DNA from: Mannheimia pernigra
GTDB taxonomy: Bacteria > Pseudomonadota > Gammaproteobacteria > Enterobacterales > Pasteurellaceae
Reading direction: 5' to 3'
Assembly (NCBI RefSeq): GCF_013377995.1
Contig: NZ_CP055305.1
Span: 682,001-746,000 of the forward strand
DNA: 64,000 nt
This document shows positions 17,122 to 26,882 of this stretch, piece after piece. The notes beneath the pieces are model-generated. The model ran no database searches and was not told the origin of the DNA. It was given only the letters and a program-made list of their open reading frames with translations. The position numbers and the translations under genes are program-made. How positions within the stretch are numbered: the first letter of the stretch is position 1; each line of letters opens with the position of its first letter.

Positions 17122-17345
17122 TCATTTACTTCCAGATCGATATTTTTATATACTTTTTTAATCACAATAGTGGCGATAAGCGTAAAAATAATAGGTAAAA
17201 AAATACAAGAAAGCTCAAACCAAATTGGAAAGCCAAAAATGCCTCTACCTTGTGGCGAAAAATAAGCAAAGCCTACCCAACCACACATATAAATCAGAGT
17301 GAGCCAAACTGCCCAACGTGCTTCTTTTTTTAATTGTGGAGACAT
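17118..17345 (-). CDS. yhdT: YhdT/DUF997 family membrane protein
   Basis: 75-aa inner-membrane protein with two hydrophobic segments (about residues 12-32 and 42-65), of the YhdT family, always found next to panF. Function is unproven; a role as a small helper of the symporter is inferred from gene order. The frame opens 22 codons earlier but ATG 17345 gives the family start MSPQLKKEARWAVWLTL. Its stop overlaps the panF start by four bases. Confidence 0.85.
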   Translation of the reverse strand: MSPQLKKEARWAVWLTLIYMCGWVGFAYFSPQGRGIFGFPIWFELSCIFLPIIFTLIATIVIKKVYKNIDLEVNE

Positions 17346-17398
17346 AATGTACCTTGATATTAGAGAGATAAAAATAACATTTGCTAATCTAAGATGTT

Positions 17399-17716
17399 TT
17401 AATATTGCCAATTGTCAGGATCAATACCCAACTCACGCATTTTTTTCTTTGCTTCTTCAGGGATTTCATCAGCTCTCTCTTTCATCAGATCTTCATCATT
17501 AGGTAAAGGCTGTCCAGTAAATGCGTGTAAAAATGCCTCGCATAATAATTCGCTATTTGTTGCGTGGCGAAGATTTTTGATTTGGCGACGTGTACGTTCA
17601 TTAGTTAAAATTTCCAATACTTTAATTGGAATAGAAACCGTGACTTTCTTTACTTGTTCGCTTTTTTTACCGTGTTCTGCATAGGGGCTGATATATTCAC
17701 CGTTCCAGTCTGCCAT
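17399..17716 (-). CDS. metJ: Methionine repressor MetJ
   Basis: 105-aa ribbon-helix-helix repressor that, with S-adenosylmethionine as corepressor, silences the met regulon. The sequence is almost the E. coli protein: MADWNGEYISPYAEHGKKSEQVKKVTVSIPIKVLEI, where VKKVTVSI (about residues 21-28) forms the DNA-binding beta ribbon, and RRQIKNLRHATNSELLCEAFLHAFTGQPLP makes the helices (quoted here in family terms; residues 42-71). Tandem Met boxes lie 53-76 bases upstream of the ATG, so the gene should repress itself. Confidence 0.96.
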   Translation of the reverse strand: MADWNGEYISPYAEHGKKSEQVKKVTVSIPIKVLEILTNERTRRQIKNLRHATNSELLCEAFLHAFTGQPLPNDEDLMKERADEIPEEAKKKMRELGIDPDNWQY

Positions 17717-17768
17717 TATTGATTACTCCTCAAATTTTGTGCGTATTGTAATTAAAAGTGAAGTACAT

Positions 17769-17792
17769 AACAATCTAGACGTCTGGATTTCT
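17769..17792 (-). promoter_or_regulatory. Tandem Met boxes (MetJ operator)
   Basis: A perfect Met box, AGACGTCT, occupies 17777-17784. The adjoining 8-mers AACAATCT (17769-17776) and GGATTTCT (17785-17792) match 4 and 5 of 8 positions. MetJ binds such tandem arrays co-operatively. The site lies between metJ and divergent mlaA, so autoregulation of metJ is the simplest reading. Confidence 0.8.
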
Positions 17793-17873
17793 AGGATTAA
17801 AAATGGCTTTTTGTTTTGTATTTTTAATTAACTTCGTTAAAATGGCTAAAATTTATTTCTAAAAGGAAAATTT

Positions 17874-18632
17874 ATGAAATTATCCTCATTAAAGCAACTT
17901 TTTGTTGTATTCAGCGTCGTGCTGTTAGCGGCTTGTTCTTCCAGTATTAACCCTCAAACAGGTGTGCGTGATGACCCTCTTGAAGGCTTTAACCGAGCAA
18001 TGTGGAAGGTCAATTATGATTATCTCGATCCTTATGTGCTAAAACCTGTAGCAAAAGGCTGGAAAGATTATGTTCCTAGCCCAGTAAAAACAGGCTTAGT
18101 CAATGTAGCGAATAATCTTGATGAGCCAGTGAGCTTTATTAACCGCCTACTTGAAGGGGAAGGCAAGAAAGCAATGGTTCACTTCAACCGTTTTTGGATC
18201 AACACCGTCTTTGGACTTGGCGGATTAATTGACTGGGCAAGCTTAGATGAAGACTTGCGTCTAAATAATGGGCAACGTGGTTTAGGCGAAAGTTTAGGTG
18301 CAAACGGTGTGCCTGCTGGTGCTTATATTATGATGCCTGCTTATGGTGCCACCACGCCACGCCAAGGCGTTGGCAGTGCGGTGGAAGCAGGTTATTCTGT
18401 CTTAACTTATGTAGGTACAACACCTTGGTCGATTGCTAAATACGTTGTACAAGGCATTGACACCCGCTCTAAATTATTAGAACAAGAGGCATTGTTAACG
18501 CAAGCACAAGACCCTTATGTCACCTTCCGCGAAGCCTACTTTCAAAACTTAGAATTTAAAGTGAAAGATGGCAATGTTGAGCCAAGCCAACAAGAACAAC
18601 TCTCTGAAGAAGAATTGAAAAATATTGATTAA
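17874..18632 (+). CDS. mlaA: MlaA (VacJ), outer-membrane lipid-asymmetry lipoprotein
   Basis: 252-aa lipoprotein. The signal peptide ends in the lipobox LLAACSSS, with Cys at residue 21. The mature part is MlaA: DDPLEGFNRAMWKVNYDYLDPY at 32-53 in family terms, then FINRLLEGEGKKAMVHFNRF and FGLGGLIDWAS, which form the ring-shaped channel that removes mislocalised phospholipid from the outer leaflet and passes it to MlaC. The other mla genes are not next to it, as in E. coli. AAAGGAAAATTT precedes the ATG. A USS-pair hairpin follows. Confidence 0.95.
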   Translation: MKLSSLKQLFVVFSVVLLAACSSSINPQTGVRDDPLEGFNRAMWKVNYDYLDPYVLKPVAKGWKDYVPSPVKTGLVNVANNLDEPVSFINRLLEGEGKKAMVHFNRFWINTVFGLGGLIDWASLDEDLRLNNGQRGLGESLGANGVPAGAYIMMPAYGATTPRQGVGSAVEAGYSVLTYVGTTPWSIAKYVVQGIDTRSKLLEQEALLTQAQDPYVTFREAYFQNLEFKVKDGNVEPSQQEQLSEEELKNID

Positions 18633-18636
18633 TCAT

Positions 18637-18684
18637 ACAAGCGGTGGTTTTTTACCATTTTTTTTGCAAAAAAACACCGCTTGT
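18637..18684 (+). terminator. Inverted USS pair between mlaA and mpl
   Basis: ACAAGCGGT (18637-18645) and ACCGCTTGT (18676-18684) are exact inverted copies of the uptake-sequence core, extended by GGTTTTTT / AAAAAACA-like flanks. The stem can act as a terminator for mlaA. Confidence 0.7.
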
Positions 18685-18703
18685 TCTCTCTACTCAAAAC
18701 GAA

Positions 18704-20071
18704 ATGAAAAAACATATCCATATTTTAGGTATTTGTGGCACTTTTATGGGCGGTATCGCGATGATTGCCCGAGAGCTTGGCTACAAAGTAACTGGCTCAG
18801 ATATTAACGTTTACCCCCCAATGAGCACTTTTTTAGCTTCTCACGGCATTGAAATTATTCCGCATTATGATGTTAGCCAGCTCCACCCTGCACCTGATTT
18901 GGTGGTTATTGGTAATGCGATGAGCCGTGGTAACCCGTGCGTAGAGTATGTGCTAGATAATCAACTTCATTACACCTCAGGCCCACAATGGCTACACGAT
19001 CATTTATTAAAAGACAAATGGGTGCTCGCGGTGTCTGGCACACACGGCAAAACGACAACCACAGGAATGCTTGCCTGGATTTTAGACCAAAACGGCATTC
19101 ACACAGGATTTTTAATTGGCGGATTGGCAGGTAATTTCGGTATTTCTGCCAGAGCAGGCAACAGCCCATTCTTTGTGATTGAAGCTGATGAATACGATTC
19201 CGCCTTCTTCGACAAACGCTCTAAATTTGTGCATTACAGCCCAAAAACGCTGATTATCAACAATATGGAGTTTGACCACGCCGATATTTTTGCGGATTTA
19301 AACGCCATTCAACGCCAATTTCATCACCTTATCCGCACCATACCCCAAAGCGGCTGTATTTTATCCGCCCTTTCTGATGAAAACGTACAAGCAACGCTCA
19401 AAATGGGCAGCTACAGCCAATTACAATTTATTGGCGAACAAAAAGAATGGTTTGCAAAGCCACTCAACGCCGACTGCTCACAATTTGAAGTCTTTCATTT
19501 AAGCAATAAAAAAGGCGAAGTGCATTGGTCTCTCATTGGCAAACACAATATGCACAACGCCCTAATGGCAATTGCAGCCGCCCACCACGCAGGCGTTGAA
19601 GTAGAAAATGCCTGCCACGCATTAGGCACATTTATTAACGCCAACCGCCGTTTAGAAGTCAAAGGCGAAATAAACGGCATTACGGTGTATGATGATTTTG
19701 CCCACCACCCAACCGCAATTGAAGCCACCATTGATGCCTTACGTGGCAAAGTAGGGCAACATCAACGGATTTTAGCGGTGCTAGAGCCACGTTCAAATAC
19801 GATGAAAATGGGCATACATAAAGACGAGATTGCTCCCAGCCTGCACGATGCCCAAGCGGTATTTATCTATCAGCCCGAAATGCTTACCTGGAACGTGAGT
19901 GAGATTACCAATGCTTTATCGCAACCTGCCTCCTACTGGTCGGAAAATCTAGATGATTTAGTCGCCCTAATCGCCAAACAAGCCAAACCAACTGACCATA
20001 TTTTAGTGATGAGCAACGGGGCATTTGGTGGGATTCATCAAAAACTACTCACTAAATTAGCCGAAAAATAA
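18704..20071 (+). CDS. mpl: UDP-MurNAc:L-alanyl-gamma-D-glutamyl-meso-DAP ligase
   Basis: 455-aa Mur-ligase homolog of peptidoglycan recycling that attaches the recovered tripeptide to UDP-MurNAc. The N-terminal nucleotide fold has HILGICGTFMGGIAMIAREL; the central ATP-binding P-loop is VSGTHGKTTTTGML (about residues 108-121), and the C-terminal domain has VLEPRSNTMKMG. The open frame begins 20 codons earlier inside the USS hairpin; ATG 18704 gives the family start MKKHIHILGICGTFMGG. Length agrees with E. coli Mpl (457 aa). Confidence 0.95.
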   Translation: MKKHIHILGICGTFMGGIAMIARELGYKVTGSDINVYPPMSTFLASHGIEIIPHYDVSQLHPAPDLVVIGNAMSRGNPCVEYVLDNQLHYTSGPQWLHDHLLKDKWVLAVSGTHGKTTTTGMLAWILDQNGIHTGFLIGGLAGNFGISARAGNSPFFVIEADEYDSAFFDKRSKFVHYSPKTLIINNMEFDHADIFADLNAIQRQFHHLIRTIPQSGCILSALSDENVQATLKMGSYSQLQFIGEQKEWFAKPLNADCSQFEVFHLSNKKGEVHWSLIGKHNMHNALMAIAAAHHAGVEVENACHALGTFINANRRLEVKGEINGITVYDDFAHHPTAIEATIDALRGKVGQHQRILAVLEPRSNTMKMGIHKDEIAPSLHDAQAVFIYQPEMLTWNVSEITNALSQPASYWSENLDDLVALIAKQAKPTDHILVMSNGAFGGIHQKLLTKLAEK

Positions 20072-20076
20072 ATCTC

Positions 20077-20113
20077 ACAAGCGGTAAATTTTTCACAAAA
20101 TATGACCGCTTGT
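20077..20113 (+). terminator. Inverted USS pair downstream of mpl
   Basis: ACAAGCGGT (20077-20085) pairs with ACCGCTTGT (20105-20113), with extra AAATTTTT/AAAATAT pairing inside. Likely terminator 5 bases after the mpl stop. Confidence 0.7.
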
Positions 20114-20250
20114 GCCTTTATGCACTATCATCCTTTTCGTGAACGAATTTACTGGATTTTTAAATAAATCAACAAGACAAATTATAAGCAATTTGATAAT
20201 ATACACTGCTTTTTTTAAATAATGAAAATTACCTATATAAAGAGGACAAT

Positions 20251-20367
<117 letters not shown>

Positions 20368-23300
20368 CACTGTCAAAATATTAACGCTGAGTGCATTGGC
20401 TGCTTCGGTCATCCTTTCTATTCCAAATGCAGTTGCTCAGCTTACGCCTGTACCTCCTCCAACAAACGCCACTCATCGCATAACAGGGAACGCGATCGAT
20501 TACACTTGTATTTCCAACTTAGGAGAATTGCAAGGAGGGGATTTTAATGATGACTTTGATAGGTTAATGGAAAGATGTGGCGGCAATGATGTTTATAAAA
20601 ACAATATGACCTATCTTTTTGATCCGATATATGGGAGATTGTCATTAGGATATGGTGCTTGGGCTGATCGTGAATATGGCGTAGCAATTGGCTATGACAC
20701 AAAAGCAAATGCTAAATATAGTACAGCAGTGGGCAGCAAGGCAAAAGCTGATGGCGTGAATGCATCAGCATTTGGTGCAGATGCTCAAGCGAGCGAAATT
20801 GCTGCAACCGCATTAGGTACGGCTGCCAAAGCTATGAGTGGTGCAAGTATCGCTGTCGGTACTTCTGTTGCTGTGGCTACAGAAAGCATTGCTGTTGGTA
20901 CAGGTGCTATTGCAGGTACTGATGATTATTATGAGAGGATTATAAATAATGACTTACAAATTGACGAGTTTCGAAATTTAGCTTATTTGGAGGAACTAAA
21001 AAAACAAAACAAGGCGGAAGATGAGCTTACTTTAGAGGAAAAAAAAGAGATTTTGAATGCTGCTGCTACAAAAGCCAACGAAGAGATGAAAAAGCTAAAA
21101 GACAATGCTCAAAAAGTTAAAGCTGGGTTCCAAAGCATTGCCATTGGTTCGCATGCATCAACCAATGGAGACGACAGCATTGCGTTAGGCCACTCTGCAA
21201 TCGCTTACAAACATAATGCAATGGCATTGGGTCTTGAATCCGAGGCCTTCGGCGAGAGTAGCATTGCCTTTGGTGTAGACTCAGAAGCGGGGGGCTTGTA
21301 CTCCACCGCTTTAGGGCATCGTACACATGCATATGCCAGAGGTGCCACCGCTTTGGGTGAAAGGGCAGAAGTAGCCTTCGGTGCTACAGTTGGCACCGCA
21401 TTGGGTGCGGGTGCTTATGTTTCAGTTTTAGGCGAATCTGGTACTGCCATCGGTACAGCAGCACAAGTTTATGCACAGTATAGCACGGCGGTTGGTTCAA
21501 ATGCTCAAGCAAGAAAACAAGGTGCGGTCGCATTGGGTGCAAACTCTTTGGCAGATCGTGCTGGACTGCCAGAAGGTGCAACCACCGCCAGCACCACACC
21601 GAATGCTGCCCAAAACAGCGTGTATTCGCCAACCAATACCGCAGAAGATAACGCAGAGATTTTGGCAACCGTCAAAGGCACTGAAAATGGTGCAGTGTCG
21701 GTAGGTGCAACAGATGAAACCACTCGCCAAATCATCAATGTGGCCGCAGGGAGTGCCGACTCTGATGCGGTCAATGTGGCACAGTTAAAAGCCACGGCCG
21801 CCAAATACTTTGCCGATAAAGATTTGTCTGCTGACAAGCCTGCCATTGATACAGCCACCGCCAAAACTATGCCTAATCGTGTGCTAGGAATTAAGGGTAA
21901 AGAGACAGCTGCTCAAACAGACACAAAAACAGAAAAAAAAGATACAGATGCTAAAAATCGTGCTGATACCCAAAATATCATCACCACCATTGACACTGTC
22001 ACCAACACTGTATCGGTGGAGCTAAGTTCGCATGTGAAGGGTTTGTCTAGCTTGCAGTTTGACGCCCAGCAAGGGGTTAAAATTGGTGATAAAGATACCA
22101 GTGCTGTAGCTAATTCTGTGGCGATTGGTAGGGGGGCTACTGTTGCAAGTGGTCAGAATCCAGGCATTGGGTATAGACAAAATCCTAATTTTTCAACCGA
22201 CCATAACACCGTAGCACCCACGCAGGTTTCCCAAAATATCAAAGTATTTCAATCTATAAATGGTGTGGCATTGGGCGATAAAGCCACCGCAGGAAAAGGG
22301 GCAACTGCTATCGGTGGATATGCCCAAGCTAAAGGCACTTATGCAGTAGGCGTGGGTTCAGCAGTATCCGCCAAAGGTTATAATAGTGTCGCTATCGGTC
22401 AGGGGGCGCAGGCAACAGGCAATAGCACGCTCTCTATGGGGCGTGAATCGGTAGCATCTGGTAGTTATGCGACCGCTATCGGCAATGTGGCATCTGCCAT
22501 AGCAGATGGTGCATTTGCAGTAGGGCATTCAGCACAAGCCACAGGTAAGCGTACGATTGCCATTGGGGCGGTAGAAACTGATGGCAAGAATACCGATGGC
22601 GTGCATAATCCGAATGGTACTCGTGCCACTGCAGACGATGCGATTGCGTTAGGTACAGGTGCGTATGCTAGTAAGATAAATGCTATTGCCATCGGTACAG
22701 GTGCAAAAGCACTTGGCGACAATGCGATTTCTATCGGTAAGGGCAATACCGTTAATGGCAACAATTCAGGTGCTTTGGGTGATCCAAGCACTATTGATGC
22801 CAATAATTCCTATTCGGTGGGTAATGATAATAACTTGGTACAAGGACAAAACGATGTCTTTGCCTTAGGTAATAGTATTACCCAGACTACTAATAACTCT
22901 GTATTTTTAGGTTCAAATTCAGCCTATACCGTAGGTAATAATACTGCAGGTTTGGTAAAAGCAGCAGATGCTACTATTAATAATGTTACCTATGGCAATT
23001 TTGTAGGCAATGCAGATATCACCACAGGTGTGATCTCGGTGGGTGATAAAGACAAAGAACGCCGTATCCAAAATGTGGCGGCTGGTGCTATTACCGAGAG
23101 CTCAACCGATGCGATTAACGGATCGCAGCTATACTTTGTGGCAAAAGGTACTTTGGACCAAATTCCTGTCATCTATGTCAACAAAGACGGTAAGAAAGTG
23201 TACAAAAAGCCTGATGGCACTTTTGTTGATGAAGATGGTGCTACAGTAACAGTCACCGGAGACAATCCGCTCAGCGTTGCGTTGAAAAATCATGATGGCT

Positions 23301-23686
23301 CTACCAAAACGCCAATGATTTTAAACAATCTGAAAAGTGGTTTGACTAAGGTAGATGGTACAGGGCTTTTGAATCTTAATGATCCGAAAATCAAAGATGA
23401 CACGGCAGCCACAGTGGGCGATTTGCGTGCGATGGCTTGGGCGATTGGTACTGGCAATGTGGGTGCTCCTGTGAATGACTTTACATTTAGTAAGGTCATT
23501 CAAAACGGTGGTATGGTAAAGTTTGTCGGTGATAATGGCGTACAGGTATCAGGCAAAACTACTGCTGACGGTGTGCAGCTTATCACTGTTAAGGGTACCA
23601 GTATCAGCAAACAAGAGCGCGATTATGGCTATGATTTAACCATCATCAAGCCAGACGGCACCCAAGAAGTACTAACGATCAAAAAC

Positions 23687-25126
23687 GGTGCCAAAGGCGA
23701 CCGTGGTGAAGCGGGTCCTAAAGGTGAAGCAGGTGCTGTAGGGCCAACAGGGCCTATCGGTCCACAGGGGCCAGCGGGTGCCAAAGGTGACCGTGGTGAA
23801 GTGGGTCCTAAAGGTGAAGCAGGTGCTGTAGGGCCAACAGGGCCTATCGGTCCACAGGGGCCAGCGGGTGCCAAAGGTGACCGTGGTGAAGCGGGTCCTA
23901 AAGGTGAAGCAGGTGCTGTAGGGCCAACAGGGCCTATCGGTCCACAGGGGCCAGCGGGTGCCAAAGGTGACCGTGGTGAAGCGGGTCCTAAAGGTGAAAC
24001 AGGTGCTGTAGGGCCAACAGGGCCTATCGGTCCACAGGGGCCAGCGGGTGCCAAAGGTGACCGTGGTGAAGCGGGTCCTAAAGGTGAAACAGGTGCTGTA
24101 GGGCCAACAGGGCCTATCGGTCCACAGGGGCCAGAGGGTGCTAAAGGCGACCGTGGTGAAGTGGGTCCTAAAGGTGAAACAGGTGCTGTAGGGCCAACAG
24201 GGCCTATCGGTCCACAGGGGCCAGCGGGTGCCAAAGGTGACCGTGGTGAAGCGGGTCCTAAAGGTGAAACAGGTGCTGTAGGGCCAACAGGGCCTATCGG
24301 TCCACAGGGGCCAGCGGGTGCCAAAGGTGACCGTGGTGAAGCGGGTCCTAAAGGTGAAGCAGGTGCTGTAGGGCCAACAGGGCCTATCGGTCCACAGGGG
24401 CCAGCGGGTGCCAAAGGTGACCGTGGTGAAGCGGGTCCTAAAGGTGAAACAGGTGCTGTAGGGCCAACAGGGCCTATCGGTCCACAGGGGCCAGCGGGTG
24501 CCAAAGGTGACCGTGGTGAAGCGGGTCCTAAAGGTGAAACAGGTGCTGTAGGGCCAACAGGGCCTATCGGTCCACAGGGGCCAGAGGGTGCTAAAGGCGA
24601 CCGTGGTGAAGTGGGTCCTAAAGGTGAAACAGGTGCTGTAGGGCCAACAGGGCCTATCGGTCCACAGGGGCCAGCGGGTGCCAAAGGTGACCGTGGTGAA
24701 GCGGGTCCTAAAGGTGAAACAGGTGCTGTAGGGCCAACAGGGCCTATCGGTCCACAGGGGCCAGCGGGTGCCAAAGGTGACCGTGGTGAAGCGGGTCCTA
24801 AAGGTGAAACAGGTGCTGTAGGGCCAACAGGGCCTATCGGTCCACAGGGGCCAGCGGGTGCCAAAGGTGACCGTGGTGAAGCGGGTCCTAAAGGTGAAGC
24901 AGGTGCTGTAGGGCCAACAGGGCCTATCGGTCCACAGGGGCCAGCGGGTGCTAAAGGCGACCGTGGTGAAGTGGGTCCTAAAGGTGAAACAGGTGCTGTA
25001 GGGCCAACAGGGCCTATCGGTCCACAGGGGCCAGCGGGTGCCAAAGGTGACCGTGGTGAAGCGGGTCCTAAAGGTGAAGCAGGTGCTGTAGGGCCAACAG
25101 GGCCTATCGGTCCACAGGGGCCACAA
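23687..25126 (+). repeat. Sixteen tandem 90-bp repeats encoding collagen-like Gly-X-Y triplets
   Basis: Sixteen exact-length 90-bp units, each encoding ten Gly-X-Y triplets (GAKGDRGE..GPKGE..GAVGPTGPIGPQGP.). Units differ at three residues only: Ala/Val after GE, Ala/Thr after KGE, and Ala/Glu (last unit Gln) at the end. Units 4-8 and 9-13 repeat the same variant order except for one Ala/Thr in the last of each set, which implies duplication of a 450-bp block. Length variation by recombination is expected. Confidence 0.97.
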
Positions 25127-25779
25127 GGCCCAGGCGGTCAATTACAGAGTGAATTAGATAACATCGGTTGGGAGCTAACTGTTGTAGGCAATACGGCTAA
25201 AGATTCAGAACAGGGATCTAAAAAGGTGAAAAATAAGGGGAACGTAACGGTTTCTGGTGGTAAAAATATGGTTGTTTCACGTAAAGATTCAACAGTTGAA
25301 GTTGCCACTTCAAGTACTCCTGAATTTGATACCGTGAAAGTAGGCAATACCACTATCAGTTCATCTATTGCACAAGATGGTGTAAATGAAGTGAACTTGG
25401 TGGGGGCGAATAATGCACCAACACGCATTACAAATGTTGCTCCAGGTGTGAAAGGCACAGATGCAGTGAATGTAAACCAGTTAAAAGGTGCGGTAAGTCA
25501 TCTTGATAATAAGATCAACCGTAACAATCGTAACTTGCGAGCAGGCATTGCAGGGGCGAATGCCGCAGCAGGCTTACCACAGGTTTACATTCCAGGTAAA
25601 TCAATGATTGCTGCATCAGCAGGCACTTTCAAAGGTGAAAATGCAGTTGCAGTGGGTTACTCTCGCTCAAGCAATAACGGCAAACTTATCTTGAAATTAC
25701 AAGGTAATGCGAATACTAGCGGAGACTTCGGTGGCTCTATGGGAGTTGGTTACCAGTGGTAATTTATTTATAGTGGTTT

Positions 25780-25807
25780 AAATCCCTTTCTTTGGAAAGG
25801 GATTTTT
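25780..25807 (+). terminator. Terminator of the adhesin gene
   Basis: AAATCCCTTTC (25780-25790) and GAAAGGGATTT (25795-25805) pair around TTTG and are followed by T residues. Confidence 0.85.
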
Positions 25808-25828
25808 ACTTGGTATAGAGCAATCAGC

Positions 25829-25903
25829 ACAAGCGGTTAAATTTTGTTAAAATTTTGCTATTATGTAGCAGTTGCAAAAAATTGCTAAAATTCAACCGCT
25901 TGT
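25829..25903. repeat. Inverted USS pair before the DUF4298 gene
   Basis: ACAAGCGGT at 25829-25837 and ACCGCTTGT at 25895-25903, 57 bases apart, flank the upstream region of the next gene. The wide spacing makes a terminator less likely than for other pairs. Confidence 0.6.
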
Positions 25904-25915
25904 AATGGAGGAATA

Positions 25916-26215
25916 ATGAAAAAAGAAGACATCCAAAAAATGCAAGATCGTTATAACGAATGGGCGGAATTACTGCCTGAGTTGGAAAAAAGCCTTGAAC
26001 AGTGGAAGAAAGCCGTCGAGCTTTTAGAGCCATTAAGCCAATTTTATGATGGTCCGAAATGGCGTAAATTGCATGAAAGTTTTAATGAAGAGTTAGAGAC
26101 AAAGGGCAATTATAGTGTGTTGTCTGAAGATGCGCTGTGGAATGCGTTATCAGAACAACATCAATTAGCGTTAGAGTGGTTGAAATTATCAACCGCATAT
26201 ATTACGAAAGAATAA
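25916..26215 (+). CDS. DUF4298 family protein
   Basis: 99-aa soluble, acidic and mostly helical protein of the DUF4298 family, common in Pasteurellaceae and some Firmicutes; function unknown. N-terminal KKEDIQKMQDRYNEWAELL and the central FYDGPKWRKLHESFNEE are the recognisable family parts. ATG is preceded by ATGGAGGA. It stands alone between the adhesin and convergent fabR. Tryptophan-rich (six in 99 residues). Confidence 0.7.
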   Translation: MKKEDIQKMQDRYNEWAELLPELEKSLEQWKKAVELLEPLSQFYDGPKWRKLHESFNEELETKGNYSVLSEDALWNALSEQHQLALEWLKLSTAYITKE

Positions 26216-26218
26216 AAT

Positions 26219-26250
26219 AAAAACAGATGCTAAAGTGAGCATCTGTTTTT
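26219..26250. terminator. Bidirectional terminator between DUF4298 gene and fabR
   Basis: AAAAACAGATGCT (26219-26231) and AGCATCTGTTTTT (26238-26250) form a 13-bp stem with a 6-base loop. It touches the fabR stop codon and has T-runs in both directions. Confidence 0.88.
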
Positions 26251-26881
26251 ATTCGTGAGGGACTTGTTTGTTAGCGTAATAAGCAGAACCACGAATTAAC
26301 ATTCTAAGCTGCATAATCACACGTTGTTTGAGCTTTTCTCGTTCTTGGTTATTCATATCTAGTGCGTGAGAGCCAGCAGTAAATACTAAAGTCACCAATC
26401 CTTCCGCTTGAATATAGGCGAGTGCTCGCTTGCTGTGGTTATCTTTTCCCATAATGTAATCAGCTAATTCGGCAACAAAGTGCTGGATTTCTCGTGAAGC
26501 GGCAGTTCTAAAGGCTTGTGATGTACCCGAGCTTTCTCGTAGCAGTAATCGGAATACATTCGGTCTATCGGCAATTAATTCAAAAAAAGTATCAACAGAT
26601 ACAATCACAACGCTACCGCCACTAGCAATTCGTTTGCGTGCCTGACGCATTAATTGTCGGAGAAGTAAACCAGACTCATCAACCATTGCTAAGCCTAGCT
26701 CGTCCATATCTTTGAAATGGCGATAAAACGACGTTGGGGCAACGCCTGCTTCACGGGCAACTTCTCTTAGGCTGAGGTTGGAAAAGCTTTTTTCTGGACT
26801 TAATTGGTTAAACGCAGCCTCAACTAATGCTCTGCGTGTTTTTTCTTTTTGAATGGCTCGTATGCTGACTACATTTGCCAT
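26249..26881 (-). CDS. fabR: FabR, TetR-family repressor of unsaturated fatty acid synthesis
   Basis: 210-aa TetR-family regulator. The HTH region LSLREVAREAGVAPTSFYRHFKDMDELGLAMVDE (about residues 36-69, quoted in parts) is nearly identical to E. coli FabR, which senses the unsaturated/saturated acyl pool and represses fabA and fabB. The C-terminal ligand domain is complete. One base separates it from the oxyR stop, so oxyR-fabR form an operon. No fabA or fabB lies in the window. Confidence 0.94.
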   Translation of the reverse strand: MANVVSIRAIQKEKTRRALVEAAFNQLSPEKSFSNLSLREVAREAGVAPTSFYRHFKDMDELGLAMVDESGLLLRQLMRQARKRIASGGSVVIVSVDTFFELIADRPNVFRLLLRESSGTSQAFRTAASREIQHFVAELADYIMGKDNHSKRALAYIQAEGLVTLVFTAGSHALDMNNQEREKLKQRVIMQLRMLIRGSAYYANKQVPHE

Positions 26882-26882
26882 T

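Noticed and set aside
21117..22803. Several 60-120-codon minus-strand frames across the adhesin head
   Set aside because: All oppose a strongly supported coding frame with repeated AIG/AxG motifs; no start signals or recognisable products.
23687..25126. CRISPR-like regular repetition
   Set aside because: Repeats are contiguous 90-bp coding units with no unique spacers; they encode Gly-X-Y collagen.
23629..25141. Two long open frames (471 and 489 codons) on the strand opposite the collagen repeats
   Set aside because: They arise because a 90-base unit, a multiple of three, repeats the same frame without stops on both strands. The translations are periodic shadows of the collagen units with no start context of their own.
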